A stretch of DNA of 45,528 bases from an uncultured Clostridia bacterium (GTDB taxonomy: Bacteria; Bacillota; Clostridia; Oscillospirales; Acutalibacteraceae), in the NCBI GenBank assembly GCA_944384985.1, contig CALWVM010000018.1, forward strand, positions 1 to 45,528. Reading direction: 5' to 3'. The translations under genes and the position numbers were made by a program. The stretch's first letter is position 1. Each line of letters starts with the position of its first letter. Below, in pieces: positions 10,932 through 19,676 of the stretch. The notes beneath the pieces were generated by a model that saw nothing but the letters and a program-made list of their open reading frames with translations, had not been told where the DNA came from and searched no databases.

Positions 10932-11951
10932 TTACCGCCCGTTTTCTTCGATCGGCATGGTTGCGGCGGCATTGAGCGACATATCCGCACGCTTGCCTGC
11001 ACGCCACTCATAAAAGCCCTGTGCGCCGACCATTGCCGCGTTATCACCGCAAAGGCGAAGCTCCGGCAGATAAAGCTGCAAGCCGCGCCGCTTTGCAAGA
11101 AGCGTGACACGTTCACGCAAAACGGAGTTCGCGGATACCCCACCCGCAAGCACAAGTTTTTCGGTTTTGGGATACATCTCCAGCGCCAGATCGGTATTGC
11201 GAAGCAAAGCGTCCACCACGGCGGACTGAAACGATGCGCCGAGATCCGCTTTTTCGATAGTCTCCCCTTTTTGCGCGGCGTTATGCAGCCGATTGAGCAC
11301 GGCGGTCTTGAGGCCTGAAAAGCTGAAATCGAGCGGGCTGCCCTCTACACTTGGGTGCGGGAACGAAAAGGCGTTCGGATCGCCGTTTTTCGATACTTCG
11401 TCCAGATGCACGCCGCCCGGGTACGGCAGCCCCATGGCACGCGCCGCCTTATCGAGCGCTTCGCCCGCGGCATCGTCTCGCGTGCGGCCGAGCACATGGA
11501 ATTGCGTATAATCCTCCACCTGCACAAGCAGGGTATTGCCGCCCGAGACGACCAGGCACAAAAACGGCGGCTCAAGGACCGGATGGGTAATATAATTCGC
11601 CGCGATATGCGAGCGCAGATGGTGCACGGGCACAAGCGGCTTGCCGCTGGAGAGCGCGAGCCCTTTTGCGTAATTTACGCCCACGAGCAGCGCACCGATG
11701 AGCCCCGGCGCATAGGTCACGGCGATGGCGTCCACATCCCGGATGGTCACGCCCGCTCGCTCGAGCGCTTCGGCGGTCACCACGCTGATGGATTCCGTAT
11801 GCAGGCGCGAAGCGATCTCCGGCACAACGCCGCCGAAGATTTTATGCCGCTCGATCTGCGTTGCAACGACATTGGAAAGCACGCGGCGGCCATCCTCCAC
11901 CACGGCAGCGGCAGTTTCGTCGCAGGAGCTTTCCAGCGCTAAGATTCGCAT
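10932..11951 (-). CDS. tsaD: tRNA N6-adenosine threonylcarbamoyltransferase TsaD
   Basis: 339 residues, full length. It transfers the threonylcarbamoyl group to A37 of ANN-decoding tRNAs, working with TsaB, TsaE and TsaC, none of which is in the window. Seen: the N-terminal ASKHA motif LALESSCDETAAA, the metal-binding HHLRSH motif near residues 111-116, VSGGNTLL, and the C-terminal AGGVSANSVLRE and LCGDNAAMVG motifs. It is transcribed alone from a promoter at 11998-12026 and is divergent from the GH16 gene. Confidence 0.97.
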   Translation of the reverse strand: MRILALESSCDETAAAVVEDGRRVLSNVVATQIERHKIFGGVVPEIASRLHTESISVVTAEALERAGVTIRDVDAIAVTYAPGLIGALLVGVNYAKGLALSSGKPLVPVHHLRSHIAANYITHPVLEPPFLCLVVSGGNTLLVQVEDYTQFHVLGRTRDDAAGEALDKAARAMGLPYPGGVHLDEVSKNGDPNAFSFPHPSVEGSPLDFSFSGLKTAVLNRLHNAAQKGETIEKADLGASFQSAVVDALLRNTDLALEMYPKTEKLVLAGGVSANSVLRERVTLLAKRRGLQLYLPELRLCGDNAAMVGAQGFYEWRAGKRADMSLNAAATMPIEENGR

Positions 11952-11997
11952 TCCGATCCCTTCTTACAACGATCATTTTCATGTAAAATTCTTTCGT

Positions 11998-12026
11998 ATT
12001 GTACCATACTTTTTGCTGTGTTGCAA
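11998..12026 (-). promoter_or_regulatory. tsaD promoter
   Basis: Minus-strand TTGCAA (12021-12026), 17-base spacer, TACAAT (11998-12003), about 47 bases before the tsaD start. Confidence 0.6.
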
Positions 12027-12075
12027 TCTCGATGGAAGTGCAAAAATCAGTTAGGCACATTTTGGCCCTTTCCGG

Positions 12076-12104
12076 TTGACAGGCGGAAAGGAATCCGATA
12101 CTAT
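12076..12104 (+). promoter_or_regulatory. Promoter of the GH16 gene
   Basis: Consensus TTGACA (12076-12081) and TACTAT (12099-12104) with 17-base spacing, 30 bases before the start of the plus-strand glycoside hydrolase gene. Confidence 0.65.
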
Positions 12105-12134
12105 AAGGCTATCCTTTAACCGGAGGGGAGAAAA

Positions 12135-13184
12135 ATGAAACGTATGGTTCTTTTGATCGTAGGCGCTGTTCTGGTCGTGGCGGGTGTGATCGCCATTGTG
12201 GTGGGCGTAACCTCACGGCCCAAGAATGACGATTCTTGGAAAGAAAAAGGTTATGACCTCTCGATCCCAACGCTTGGGGAGGACGGCTGGTACATGGTGT
12301 TTGAGGATGATTTTGAGGGCGATGCGCTCAATCAGAATATCCGCTTCGGCGACCGCTATACGGGCAGCCGTGAGATCTGGACGACTTCACCCCACGCCGT
12401 TCGCTGGGAATCGAACGATGACAAGCACCCGGAATATGCCTGCTGGTGGTGCCCGGAAATGGTGGAGGTCCGCGACGGCGACGCGGTTATCCACGCACGG
12501 TATGAAGACAATCACGAATGCACCGGCGGCTGCCCCGCCGCGGGCCGCTTTACGAGCGGCATTGAGACGCGCCGCATTGTAGGCAGTGGCGACAATAACA
12601 AGGGCTCGAGTGACGAACTGCTGTTCGCACAGGCATTCGGCTACTTCGAAGTGCGTGTGAAGCTGCCTGACGCGGACGGACTTTGGTCGGCATTTTGGCT
12701 GCAATCCTCCAACATGCGCAAGGTCGCAAGCGAGGGCGTGGACGGCACGGAGATCGACGTGTATGAAAGCGCGTTCCGCCGCAACCGCCAAAGCCGCATG
12801 GGGCACGCGCTGTTGTGGAACGGCTATGGGGAATTTGCCGCTTCCGACACGATCATCAACACGCTCGAGCAGGATCTGTATGACGGCTACCACACCTTTG
12901 CACTAAAGTGGACGCCGGAATACTATGTATTCTACATCGACGGCGAACCGACCTGGGCAACGGCGGGCGGCGGCGTTTCCAAGGTCAAGGAGTTTTTGCG
13001 CCTGACCGTCGAAATCGACGCGGGCGACGGCTGGGGCCCGCACGGGCAGAAGATCGGGCAGTTTTCGCACGAGGGCGACACCGCCTTTTATGTGGATTAC
13101 GTCAAGGTTTGGCAGAACGAAAACTATGAACCTTACATCATTGACGACGCCCTGTTCCCCGGCGGGTTGGACATGGCAAACTAA
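12135..13184 (+). CDS. Glycoside hydrolase family 16 beta-glucanase-like protein
   Basis: 349 residues, N-terminally anchored by one membrane helix (about 5-27), with the catalytic domain outside the cell. The GH16 signature EIDVYE lies at about residues 206-211; the first Glu is the expected nucleophile and the last the acid/base. Flanking GH16 motifs are FGYFEVRVKLPDADGLWSAFWL and YHTFALKWTPEYYVFYIDG. Family members hydrolyse beta-1,3/1,4-glucans, agarose, carrageenan or similar; the exact substrate cannot be read here. An insert with four Cys (WWCPEM...CTGGCP, about 97-136) is unusual. GGAGGGGAG precedes the ATG. Monocistronic, between its own promoter and two terminators. Confidence 0.9.
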   Translation: MKRMVLLIVGAVLVVAGVIAIVVGVTSRPKNDDSWKEKGYDLSIPTLGEDGWYMVFEDDFEGDALNQNIRFGDRYTGSREIWTTSPHAVRWESNDDKHPEYACWWCPEMVEVRDGDAVIHARYEDNHECTGGCPAAGRFTSGIETRRIVGSGDNNKGSSDELLFAQAFGYFEVRVKLPDADGLWSAFWLQSSNMRKVASEGVDGTEIDVYESAFRRNRQSRMGHALLWNGYGEFAASDTIINTLEQDLYDGYHTFALKWTPEYYVFYIDGEPTWATAGGGVSKVKEFLRLTVEIDAGDGWGPHGQKIGQFSHEGDTAFYVDYVKVWQNENYEPYIIDDALFPGGLDMAN

Positions 13185-13207
13185 ACACATATTGACATGC
13201 AAAGACA

Positions 13208-13240
13208 CAGTCCGGCTTCCGAGGGAAGCCGGGCTGTTTT
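13208..13240 (+). terminator. Terminator of the GH16 gene
   Basis: CCGGCTTCC (13212-13220) pairs perfectly with GGAAGCCGG (13224-13232) around a 3-base loop and is followed by a short T run at 13237-13240. Confidence 0.75.
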
Positions 13241-13266
13241 CGGTTTCCGGTGAACGGCAAAGCGAA

Positions 13267-13305
13267 AGCTCCGAAGCGGACGGCCTCGGAGCTGCTATTT
13301 TTATT
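13267..13305. terminator. Second hairpin terminator, possibly shared with the minus-strand RNA
   Basis: AGCTCCGA (13267-13274) pairs with TCGGAGCT (13286-13293). On the plus strand it is followed by ATTTTTATTT, a good terminator tail. On the minus strand it is followed only by a broken U-tract, so it could end the RNA starting near 13932 but less convincingly. Confidence 0.6.
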
Positions 13306-13326
13306 TGTTTATTCAGTTTTACCTAA

Positions 13327-13479
13327 GCTGTCCGCTGTGGCGTTAGACTGGACGAAAAATCGTACGGTTTGTGTATTCTTTAACGCATTTCTTACAGCGA
13401 ACGGATCAAATTTGTTCTCGAAGATACGATAAACTTTACATGTTTTACTTACTTGTCAAATTTGACCACAGCGGACAGC
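13327..13479. repeat. 14-bp perfect inverted repeat with 125-bp spacer
   Basis: GCTGTCCGCTGTGG (13327-13340) recurs as its exact reverse complement at 13466-13479. The right arm lies inside a 23-codon reading frame on the minus strand. The pair could be a long-range RNA helix in the minus-strand transcript or the ends of a small non-autonomous element; no flanking target duplication was noticed. Confidence 0.75.
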
Positions 13480-13520
13480 GAACCGAATGTCTGCGGTTCT
13501 TCAGTCCCTACACCGTACAT
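13449..13520 (-). CDS. Candidate 23-residue micro-ORF inside the putative large RNA
   Basis: ATG at 13520 with GGGAGG 8 bases upstream encodes MYGVGTEEPQTF...VKFDK and stops at 13449. The good ribosome site and the overlap of its end with the right arm of the 14-bp inverted repeat suggest it may be read, perhaps as a leader-type peptide. It could also be chance within structured RNA. No homologue is recognised with certainty. Confidence 0.3.
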   Translation of the reverse strand: MYGVGTEEPQTFGSLSAVVKFDK

Positions 13521-13938
13521 TGGATTCGCCTCCCTTCGTTTCGTAACAAAAGGCTTTTCAGAAACCAACCGCCAAGGCTTTTCGCAATCGACAGACCGAT
13601 TTGCTTTTTCAAAGCCTTGCGTTTCAAAGCATCCTGAACTTCCGCGCCTGCACGCCATCGGCTTTTTCGGACCTTGGGGTTTTTGCCCCTGTGTCTCACT
13701 GCCGGTCTTGCGTTTGCAAGATCATCTGCGAACGTCTGGTCTGCGCCCGCCACCCCGACCCTGTTTCACCGGATCTCGTTTCTGCCGACTTTTGCGGCGT
13801 CTTTTCTGTAACGGATCCGAGCCTTACATGCTGCCGGAGCACCTTCCTATCGGCTCTTTTGAGAACTGCGGAAATCCAAAAGCCTTACACGCTTTGAAAC
13901 GTTTGGGGTTGCTTTGGTTTCTCCCTTTGTTCATCTTT

Positions 13939-13966
13939 ATTATAGCACCGAATTCATAAAAGTCAA
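13939..13966 (-). promoter_or_regulatory. Strong promoter of the candidate large RNA
   Basis: Minus-strand TTGACT (13961-13966), 16-base spacer, perfect TATAAT (13939-13944). It is followed by no ordinary gene for more than 700 bases in its direction, which is the main reason for proposing a non-coding transcript. Confidence 0.7.
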
Positions 13967-14087
13967 TAGTTTTTTTAAAATTTTTTTGATTTTTTTATAT
14001 TGATTGTCCACATTGCCCAAAATCAATGTCTTTGCCCGTCCGCAGCGCCGCAAAACGCGCAAAATACGGGAAATGCAATTTTTACCG

Positions 14088-14116
14088 TTGACTACAAGAG
14101 CTTTTCGGGGTAGAAT
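14088..14116 (+). promoter_or_regulatory. Promoter of the DUF1292 gene and possibly 6S RNA
   Basis: TTGACT (14088-14093) and TAGAAT (14111-14116), spacer 17 bases, 30 bases before the start codon. Confidence 0.7.
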
Positions 14117-14145
14117 GTAAACAGAAAAAGACAACGGAGGAGCGC

Positions 14146-14442
14146 ATGGACGAAGCTTACAACCCCGATATCGTCAGCGTCGTGGACGAGGACGGTACGG
14201 AGCATATCTTTGAAGAGCTGGACCGCATTGAAACGGATGACGCGCGTTATGTAGCGCTGCTGCCCGTTTACGACGATGCGGAAGAAATTCTGGACGACGA
14301 CGGCGAGCTGATTATTCTCCGAGTCACCGAAGAAGACGGCGAAACCTATCTCGAGCCTATTGAGGATGACGAGGAGTTCAACCGCATCGGCGCCGCGTTC
14401 GAGGAACGGCTTTCGGATTTGTTCGACATCACAGAAGAATAA
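14146..14442 (+). CDS. DUF1292 domain protein (YrzB-like)
   Basis: 98 residues, very acidic (Asp/Glu-rich), with the DUF1292 pattern: an early VDEDGTEHIFEELDRIE segment, RYVALLPV, and LIILRVTEEDGETYLEPIED followed by a short acidic tail. Full length for the family. Its role is not established; in Firmicutes it often travels with yrrK/yrzL near alaS, which are not seen here. A GGAGG site 5 bases from the ATG supports the start. It is followed directly by the probable 6S RNA. Confidence 0.88.
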   Translation: MDEAYNPDIVSVVDEDGTEHIFEELDRIETDDARYVALLPVYDDAEEILDDDGELIILRVTEEDGETYLEPIEDDEEFNRIGAAFEERLSDLFDITEE

Positions 14443-14469
14443 CCGCGCAAAACGCGTACAAAGCAAAAT

Positions 14470-14656
14470 CAACCTGCCCGATGCGAGAACCATACGGTTC
14501 AATATTAACCCAACACCTTTTTTATCGGGAGTCAGAATTCCGAGGCGGTGTGCAGACCTCCCGCATTTTTGCGGACGTTGGGAGTACTAAAACCGAGGAG
14601 AGACACCCACCTGCTTTTTGCAGGTTATTATTAGCCGTGTGCGGTCGGGCGGGGAT
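14470..14656 (+). ncRNA. ssrS: Probable 6S RNA
   Basis: About 185 bases, the usual 6S length. The ends pair as a long closing stem (CCTGCCCGATGCG near 14473 with TGCGGTCGGGCGGGG near 14640-14654). The interior has a large central bubble with GGAGTACTAAAACCGAGG and the GACACCCACCTGC...GCAGGT hairpin characteristic of Firmicute 6S RNAs, and a terminal hairpin (CTCCC...GGGAG). 6S RNA binds the sigma-A holoenzyme active site and mimics an open promoter. The call rests on remembered family features, not on a covariance search. Confidence 0.7.
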
Positions 14657-14664
14657 TTTCGTGC

Positions 14665-14706
14665 CAAAAAACGCGCAGTCCGAAAATTTCGGGCTGCGCA
14701 TTTTTT
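14665..14706. terminator. Bidirectional terminator between 6S RNA and uvrA
   Basis: GCGCAGTCCGAAA/TTTCGGGCTGCGC hairpin (14673-14699) with T runs on both strands (TTTTTT at 14701-14706 on plus; six A residues at 14666-14671 giving U on minus). It ends both the plus-strand unit and the uvrBA operon. Confidence 0.9.
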
Positions 14707-14714
14707 CGGTTTAT

Positions 14715-17555
14715 TTATTTTTCCCTGCTTTTTGCAAGCAGCGGTTTGAGATACTGACCTGTATAGGACTGTTTGCAGCGCGCGACCTCTTCAGGCGTGC
14801 CCTCGACAACGATGGTGCCGCCGTTGTCGCCGCCCTCGGGACCAAGGTCGATGATATGGTCCGCAACCTTGATGACGTCCAAATTATGCTCGATGACAAC
14901 GACCGTGTTGCCGCCGTCCGCGAGCTTCTGCAAAACGTCAATGAGCCGGTGCACGTCCGCGGTGTGCAGGCCCGTTGTGGGCTCGTCCAAAATATAGATC
15001 GTCCTGCCCGTGGGGCGGCGGGAAAGCTCCGTTGCAAGCTTTACACGCTGCGCTTCACCGCCGGAAAGCGTGGTGGCAGGTTGGCCGAGCTTGACGTAGC
15101 CAAGGCCCACGTCGTAGATCGTCTGGAGCTTGCGGCGGATCTTCGGAATACTGGAGAAAAAGCTGAGCGCCTCCTCGACCGTCATTTCCAGCACGTCATA
15201 AATGGATTTGCCTTTATATTTGACCTCCAGCGTTTCGCGGTTGAAGCGTGCGCCTTTGCACACGTCGCAGGGCACATAGATATCCGCCAAAAAGTGCATT
15301 TCGATCTTGACGATGCCATCGCCCTGGCACGCTTCGCAGCGCCCGCCTTTCACATTAAAGGAAAAGCGGCTCGGCGTAAAGCCGCGCACTTTGGCATCCT
15401 GCGTCTGAGCAAACAGGTTGCGGATGTCGGTGAACACGCCCGTATAGGTCGCCGGGTTGGATCGCGGTGTCCTGCCGATGGGCGACTGGTCGATGTCCAC
15501 GACCTTATCGAGGTTTTCAAGGCCCAGAATGTCTTTATGCTTGCCTACGGGCTTTTTCGCGCCGTTGAGCTCATTGGCAAGGCGCTTATACAGAATCTCA
15601 TTGACGAGTGAGGATTTGCCCGAACCGGAAACCCCGGTCACAGCGATGAATTTGCCCAACGGAAACTTCACATTGATGTTTTTCAGGTTGTTTTCCGCCG
15701 CGCCGCGCACGGTTAAGAACTTACCGTTGCCCTTCCGGCGCGTTTCGGGTACGGGGATCTTGCGCTTGCCGCTCAAATACTGCCCGGTAATGGAAGCCGG
15801 GCAGTTTTTGATGTCCTCTACCGTACCGGCGCAGACGACCTCGCCGCCGTGCACGCCCGCCCCGGGGCCGATGTCCACGATATAATCTGCCGCGTACATC
15901 GTATCTTCGTCATGCTCAACGACCAGCAGCGTGTTGCCGAGGTCGCGCAGATGCTTGAGTGTGGCAAGCAGCTTGTCATTGTCGCGCTGGTGCAGCCCAA
16001 TGCTCGGTTCGTCGAGGATATACAGCACGCCCATCAACGATGAACCGATCTGCGTTGCCAGACGGATGCGCTGGCTCTCGCCGCCGGAAAGCGTGCCCGA
16101 CGAGCGGGCAAGCGTTAAGTATTCAAGCCCGACGCTCGACAGGAATTCCAGCCTGCTGCGGATCTCGCGCAAAATCTGATCGGCGATCATGCGGTCGCGG
16201 TCGCTCAATTCCAGTCCGTCCAAAAACTGGAGCGCCGCCGTAACGGACATTTTGGTAAATTCATAAATATTGATACCGCCTACCGTTACACCTAAGGTGA
16301 TGGGCTTGAGGCGTGCGCCGTGGCAGTCGGGGCAGTCGCAGGCCTTCATCACCTGCTCGATCTCCCAGCGCGCCCAGTCGCTGGTGGCATCCTTATACCG
16401 CCGTTCCAAATTGTTGACGATGCCTTCGAATGCGGCGGTATAGCTGCCCGTGCCGTAGACATTTTTTCGCTGCATTTGCAGCTTTTCGCCTTTGGTGCCA
16501 TACAGCAGCGCGTTGAGCGCTTTCTTGGAAAAATCACAGATGGGCGTATCCAGGGTAAAGCCGTATTTTTTGCCGAGCGCTTCATAATACATCTGTGCGA
16601 TGGTCCCACCCTCGGCGTTGGACCAGCCGCTGGCGCGAATGGCGCCGTCGCGGATGGACAGCTTTTTGTTCGGGATAATAAGATCGGGATCGACTTTGAG
16701 GAACGTCCCAAGCCCCGTGCAGGTCTCGCACGCGCCGAACGGATTGTTGAATGAGAACATCCGCGGGGTCAGTTCGTCCACCGAAGCGCCGTGCTCCGGG
16801 CAGGCATAGTTCTGCGAGAACAACAGGTCCTCACCGCCAATTAGGTTGATGAGCACCGTGCCGCCTGAAAGCGAAGTCGCCGTTTCGATGGAGTCCGCAA
16901 GGCGGCTGCGGATGTCCGGTGAAATCACCAGGCGGTCCACCACGATTTCGATGCTGTGCTTGATATTTTTTTCGAGCTTGATCTCTTCCGAAAGGTCATA
17001 CAAATTGCCGTCCACGCGCACGCGCACAAAGCCCGAACGCCGCGCATTGTCGAGTTCCTTTTGGTGCTCGCCTTTTCTGCCGCGCACCACAGGCGCCATG
17101 ACTTGGATTTTCGACCCGTTTTCAAGTTCCATAACGCGGTCCACAATGGTATCCACAGACTGCCGCACGATTTCGCGGCCGCACACGGGGCAGTGCGGCA
17201 CACCGACGCGGGCATACAGAAGGCGCAGGTAATCGTAAATCTCGGTCACTGTGCCCACCGTAGAGCGCGGGTTCTTAGAAGTTGTTTTCTGGTCGATGGA
17301 AATAGCGGGAGAAAGCCCGTCGATGGAATCGACATTCGGCTTTTCCATCTGACCGAGGAACATGCGTGCATAGGACGAAAGCGACTCCACATAACGCCGC
17401 TGCCCCTCGGCATAAATGGTGTCGAACGCAAGCGAAGATTTTCCCGAACCCGAAAGCCCCGTGAGCACCACGAGCTTGTCGCGCGGGATCTTGACATCGA
17501 TATTTTTCAGGTTATGCTCGCGCGCACCTTTCACCACAATATATTTGCTTGCCAT
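14715..17555 (-). CDS. uvrA: Excinuclease ABC subunit A
   Basis: 946 residues, full length. DNA-damage recognition ATPase of nucleotide excision repair; a UvrA dimer loads UvrB at lesions. Seen: first Walker [10 protein letters not shown] (about 33-41), zinc fingers (CPVC..., CPEH...CETC, CEAC...CDVC), two ABC signatures ([16 protein letters not shown] and [15 protein letters not shown]) and a second Walker [12 protein letters not shown] near 640. Its ATG overlaps the uvrB stop by one base (TGATG), so the two are translationally coupled. Expression is presumably LexA-controlled through the uvrB promoter. Confidence 0.98.
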   Translation of the reverse strand: MASKYIVVKGAREHNLKNIDVKIPRDKLVVLTGLSGSGKSSLAFDTIYAEGQRRYVESLSSYARMFLGQMEKPNVDSIDGLSPAISIDQKTTSKNPRSTVGTVTEIYDYLRLLYARVGVPHCPVCGREIVRQSVDTIVDRVMELENGSKIQVMAPVVRGRKGEHQKELDNARRSGFVRVRVDGNLYDLSEEIKLEKNIKHSIEIVVDRLVISPDIRSRLADSIETATSLSGGTVLINLIGGEDLLFSQNYACPEHGASVDELTPRMFSFNNPFGACETCTGLGTFLKVDPDLIIPNKKLSIRDGAIRASGWSNAEGGTIAQMYYEALGKKYGFTLDTPICDFSKKALNALLYGTKGEKLQMQRKNVYGTGSYTAAFEGIVNNLERRYKDATSDWARWEIEQVMKACDCPDCHGARLKPITLGVTVGGINIYEFTKMSVTAALQFLDGLELSDRDRMIADQILREIRSRLEFLSSVGLEYLTLARSSGTLSGGESQRIRLATQIGSSLMGVLYILDEPSIGLHQRDNDKLLATLKHLRDLGNTLLVVEHDEDTMYAADYIVDIGPGAGVHGGEVVCAGTVEDIKNCPASITGQYLSGKRKIPVPETRRKGNGKFLTVRGAAENNLKNINVKFPLGKFIAVTGVSGSGKSSLVNEILYKRLANELNGAKKPVGKHKDILGLENLDKVVDIDQSPIGRTPRSNPATYTGVFTDIRNLFAQTQDAKVRGFTPSRFSFNVKGGRCEACQGDGIVKIEMHFLADIYVPCDVCKGARFNRETLEVKYKGKSIYDVLEMTVEEALSFFSSIPKIRRKLQTIYDVGLGYVKLGQPATTLSGGEAQRVKLATELSRRPTGRTIYILDEPTTGLHTADVHRLIDVLQKLADGGNTVVVIEHNLDVIKVADHIIDLGPEGGDNGGTIVVEGTPEEVARCKQSYTGQYLKPLLAKSREK

Positions 17556-19522
17556 CAGCGTTTTTCCCCTTTGAGTTCCTGAATTTTGTCTCGCAGCATC
17601 GCCGCGTGCTCGAATTCCAAAAGCTTTGCCGCCGCACGCATTTCGGCGGTCAGCTTTGCAATCATCGCCTGCCGCTCGCGCTCACTCAGGCGCTTGCGCG
17701 GCTTTTTGTCATCGCTGTGCGTAGAGATTTCGAGGATGTCGCGCACATCCTTTTGGATGGTGCGCGGCGTAATACCGTGCTCTTCGTTATAGCGCATCTG
17801 CTTTTCGCGGCGGCGCACCGTCTCGGCAATGGCACGCTCCATGGAGGGCGTGACACTGTCCGCGTACATAATGACCTCGCCGTGCGCATTGCGTGCTGCG
17901 CGGCCGACCGTCTGCACCAGCGACGTTTCTGAGCGCAAAAAGCCCTCTTTGTCTGCGTCGAGAATGGCGACAAGTGACACTTCGGGGATGTCTAAGCCTT
18001 CACGCAGGAGGTTGATGCCGACGAGCACGTCGAATTCGCCCAGACGCAGGTCGCGGATGATCTCCATGCGCTCGATGGTATCGATATCATAGTGCATATA
18101 CTTGACCTTGATGCCGTGCGTGTCGAGGAAGTCGGTCAGATTTTCCGCCATTTTTTTGGTCAGCGTCGTGACGAGCACGCGCTCGCCGCGGTCGGTGCGC
18201 AGGTGGATTTCGGAGATCAGATCCTCGATCTGCCCCTCGGTCGGGCGCACGAAAATTTCGGGATCCAAAAGCCCCGTCGGACGGATGACCTGCTCGACGA
18301 TCTGGGCGCTTTTTTCGCGTTCAAAGTCGCCGGGCGTGGCGCTGACGAAAATTTTCTGCCCGACGCGCGCATAGAATTCGTCAAAAGTCAGCGGCCGGTT
18401 GTCAAACGCGGAAGGCAGACGGAAGCCGTACTCCACAAGGGATTCCTTGCGGGAACGGTCGCCGCCGTACATGCCGCGCACCTGCGGGAGCGTAACGTGG
18501 GATTCGTCAACAAACAGCAGAAAATCCTTCGGGAAATAATCGAGCAGTGTGAACGGCGCGGAGCCGGGCGCGCGCCCGGACATTACGCGGGAATAATTTT
18601 CGATCCCCTTGCAGAAGCCCGTTTCGCGGAGCATTTCCATATCGTATTCGGTGCGCTGGCGGATGCGCTGCGCCTCGAGCAGCTTGCCCGCTTTTTCAAA
18701 TTCCTTGACGCGCGCCTCCATTTCGGCGAGGATTTCTTCAATCGCGCGTTCGAGCTTGTCCGGCGAAACGACATAATGCGACGCGGGATAGATCGCAACG
18801 TGGGAGACCACGTTTTTGACCTGCCCGGTTATGGGGTTGATCTCGCTGATACGGTCGATCTCATCGCCGAAAAATTCAACGCGGATCGCCGTGTCGTTCG
18901 AATAGACGGGGAAGATTTCCACCACATCCCCGCGCACGCGGAATTTATTGCGGATAAAATTGATGTCGTTGCGCTCGTACTGGATCTCTACAAGCTTTTG
19001 CAGCAGCTCGTCGCGGCTTTTGTGCATACCCTGTCGAAGCGAAATGACCATGTTGCGGTAGTCGATGGGGTCACCGAGGGTATAGATGCAGGAAACGCTG
19101 GCAACGATGATGACATCCCGGCGTTCCGACAGCGCGGAAGTCGCGGAGTGGCGCAGCTTATCAATCTCATCATTGATCGCGGAATCCTTTTCAATATAGG
19201 TATCCGTAGACGGGATATACGCCTCAGGCTGATAATAATCGTAATAGGAGACAAAATATTCGACAGCGTTTTCGGGGAAAAACTCCTTAAACTCCGAGCA
19301 CAGCTGCGCTGCAAGCGTCTTGTTGTGCGCGAGCACCAACGTGGGGCGGTTGAGATTGGCAATGATATTCGCCATCGTGAAGGTCTTGCCCGAACCCGTC
19401 ACGCCCAACAGCGTTTGCTCCATATAGCCTTTTTTTACGCCTTCCGTCAGTGCGGCAATCGCCTCGGGCTGGTCGCCGGTTGGGGCGTAGGGCGCTTTCA
19501 ATTTGAATTTTCGTTCTTCCAT
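17555..19522 (-). CDS. uvrB: Excinuclease ABC subunit B
   Basis: 655 residues, full length. Damage-verifying helicase-like subunit that hands DNA to UvrC. Seen: Walker [11 protein letters not shown] (about 40-49), the beta-hairpin region [35 protein letters not shown], helicase motifs around [20 protein letters not shown] and QTVGRAARN, and the C-terminal UVR motif ([18 protein letters not shown]...RD). First gene of the uvrB-uvrA operon, with a promoter and LexA box at 19555-19601. UvrC is not in the window. Confidence 0.98.
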   Translation of the reverse strand: MEERKFKLKAPYAPTGDQPEAIAALTEGVKKGYMEQTLLGVTGSGKTFTMANIIANLNRPTLVLAHNKTLAAQLCSEFKEFFPENAVEYFVSYYDYYQPEAYIPSTDTYIEKDSAINDEIDKLRHSATSALSERRDVIIVASVSCIYTLGDPIDYRNMVISLRQGMHKSRDELLQKLVEIQYERNDINFIRNKFRVRGDVVEIFPVYSNDTAIRVEFFGDEIDRISEINPITGQVKNVVSHVAIYPASHYVVSPDKLERAIEEILAEMEARVKEFEKAGKLLEAQRIRQRTEYDMEMLRETGFCKGIENYSRVMSGRAPGSAPFTLLDYFPKDFLLFVDESHVTLPQVRGMYGGDRSRKESLVEYGFRLPSAFDNRPLTFDEFYARVGQKIFVSATPGDFEREKSAQIVEQVIRPTGLLDPEIFVRPTEGQIEDLISEIHLRTDRGERVLVTTLTKKMAENLTDFLDTHGIKVKYMHYDIDTIERMEIIRDLRLGEFDVLVGINLLREGLDIPEVSLVAILDADKEGFLRSETSLVQTVGRAARNAHGEVIMYADSVTPSMERAIAETVRRREKQMRYNEEHGITPRTIQKDVRDILEISTHSDDKKPRKRLSERERQAMIAKLTAEMRAAAKLLEFEHAAMLRDKIQELKGEKR

Positions 19523-19554
19523 GGGGGTTCTCCATAACGGGTTTTGACGTAAAA

Positions 19555-19566
19555 GAACATTTGTTC
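19555..19566. promoter_or_regulatory. LexA (DinR) SOS box of uvrBA
   Basis: The palindrome GAACATTTGTTC matches the Firmicute SOS consensus GAAC-N4-GTTC. It lies just downstream of the -10 box, over the expected start site, where repressor binding would block transcription. Confidence 0.85.
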
Positions 19567-19572
19567 TTTGCT

Positions 19573-19601
19573 ATCATACCCCGATTTTCCTGCTTTGTCA
19601 A
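19573..19601 (-). promoter_or_regulatory. uvrBA promoter
   Basis: Minus-strand TTGACA (19596-19601), 17-base spacer, TATGAT (19573-19578); the SOS box starts 6 bases further on. Confidence 0.8.
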
Positions 19602-19620
19602 CCGTTTTTGCAGCAAATAC

Positions 19621-19655
19621 AAAAGCGCGGCGGGCAAGACCCGGCACGCTTCTGT
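19621..19655 (-). terminator. Terminator after radC
   Basis: Minus-strand hairpin AAGCG..CGGG-TCTT-CCCG..CGCTT with a short U-tract, 25 bases after the radC stop and upstream of the uvrB promoter. Confidence 0.65.
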
Positions 19656-19676
19656 TATTTGCGTTTCGCACGTTAT

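Larger units (their letters stand above)
13310..13932 (-). ncRNA. Candidate large structured non-coding RNA
   Basis: About 600 bases without a convincing gene, starting a few bases after a near-consensus minus-strand promoter. Read as minus-strand RNA it has a perfect 11-bp long-range helix (CGUUUCAAAGC at 13891-13901 with GCUUUGAAACG at 13620-13630) enclosing about 260 bases. Inside lie many hairpins with A-rich loops: GGGG-CAAAAA-CCCC, CUUGC-AAAC-GCAAG, GCCG-CAAAAGU-CGGC, and CGGAUC/GAUCCG. Outside, near the left (3') end, is GCUUU-GAA-AAAGC. Unpaired A-rich loops on this strand favour it as the transcript. The style recalls large ornate RNAs such as ROOL, GOLLD or OLE, but I cannot match it to one. 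It is not recognisable as RNase P RNA, tmRNA or SRP RNA. The 3' end is uncertain. Confidence 0.5.

Noticed and set aside
13508-13753. 81-codon minus-strand frame (GTG start) in the same region
   Set aside because: No SD, lies inside predicted hairpins and overlaps the micro-ORF in another frame; judged a by-product of RNA structure, though not excluded.
13310-13932. RNase P RNA, tmRNA or SRP RNA as identity of the structured region
   Set aside because: The universally conserved RNase P core (GAGGAAAGTCC-like), a tmRNA tag frame with tRNA-like end, and the SRP GGAAGCAGC loop were looked for and not found.
13453-13959. 168-codon plus-strand frame covering the gene-poor region
   Set aside because: Starts at a TTG without an SD, runs antisense to a strong promoter, and its composition follows from the A-rich minus-strand RNA; no protein family recognised.
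14470-14656. SRP RNA as identity of the RNA after DUF1292
   Set aside because: The SRP apical-loop motif is absent while length, closing stem and CACCCACC element fit 6S RNA.
18092-19537. 481-codon plus-strand frame opposite uvrB
   Set aside because: Antisense to an unambiguous uvrB; codon bias of the minus strand creates long open antisense frames in this GC-rich sequence.
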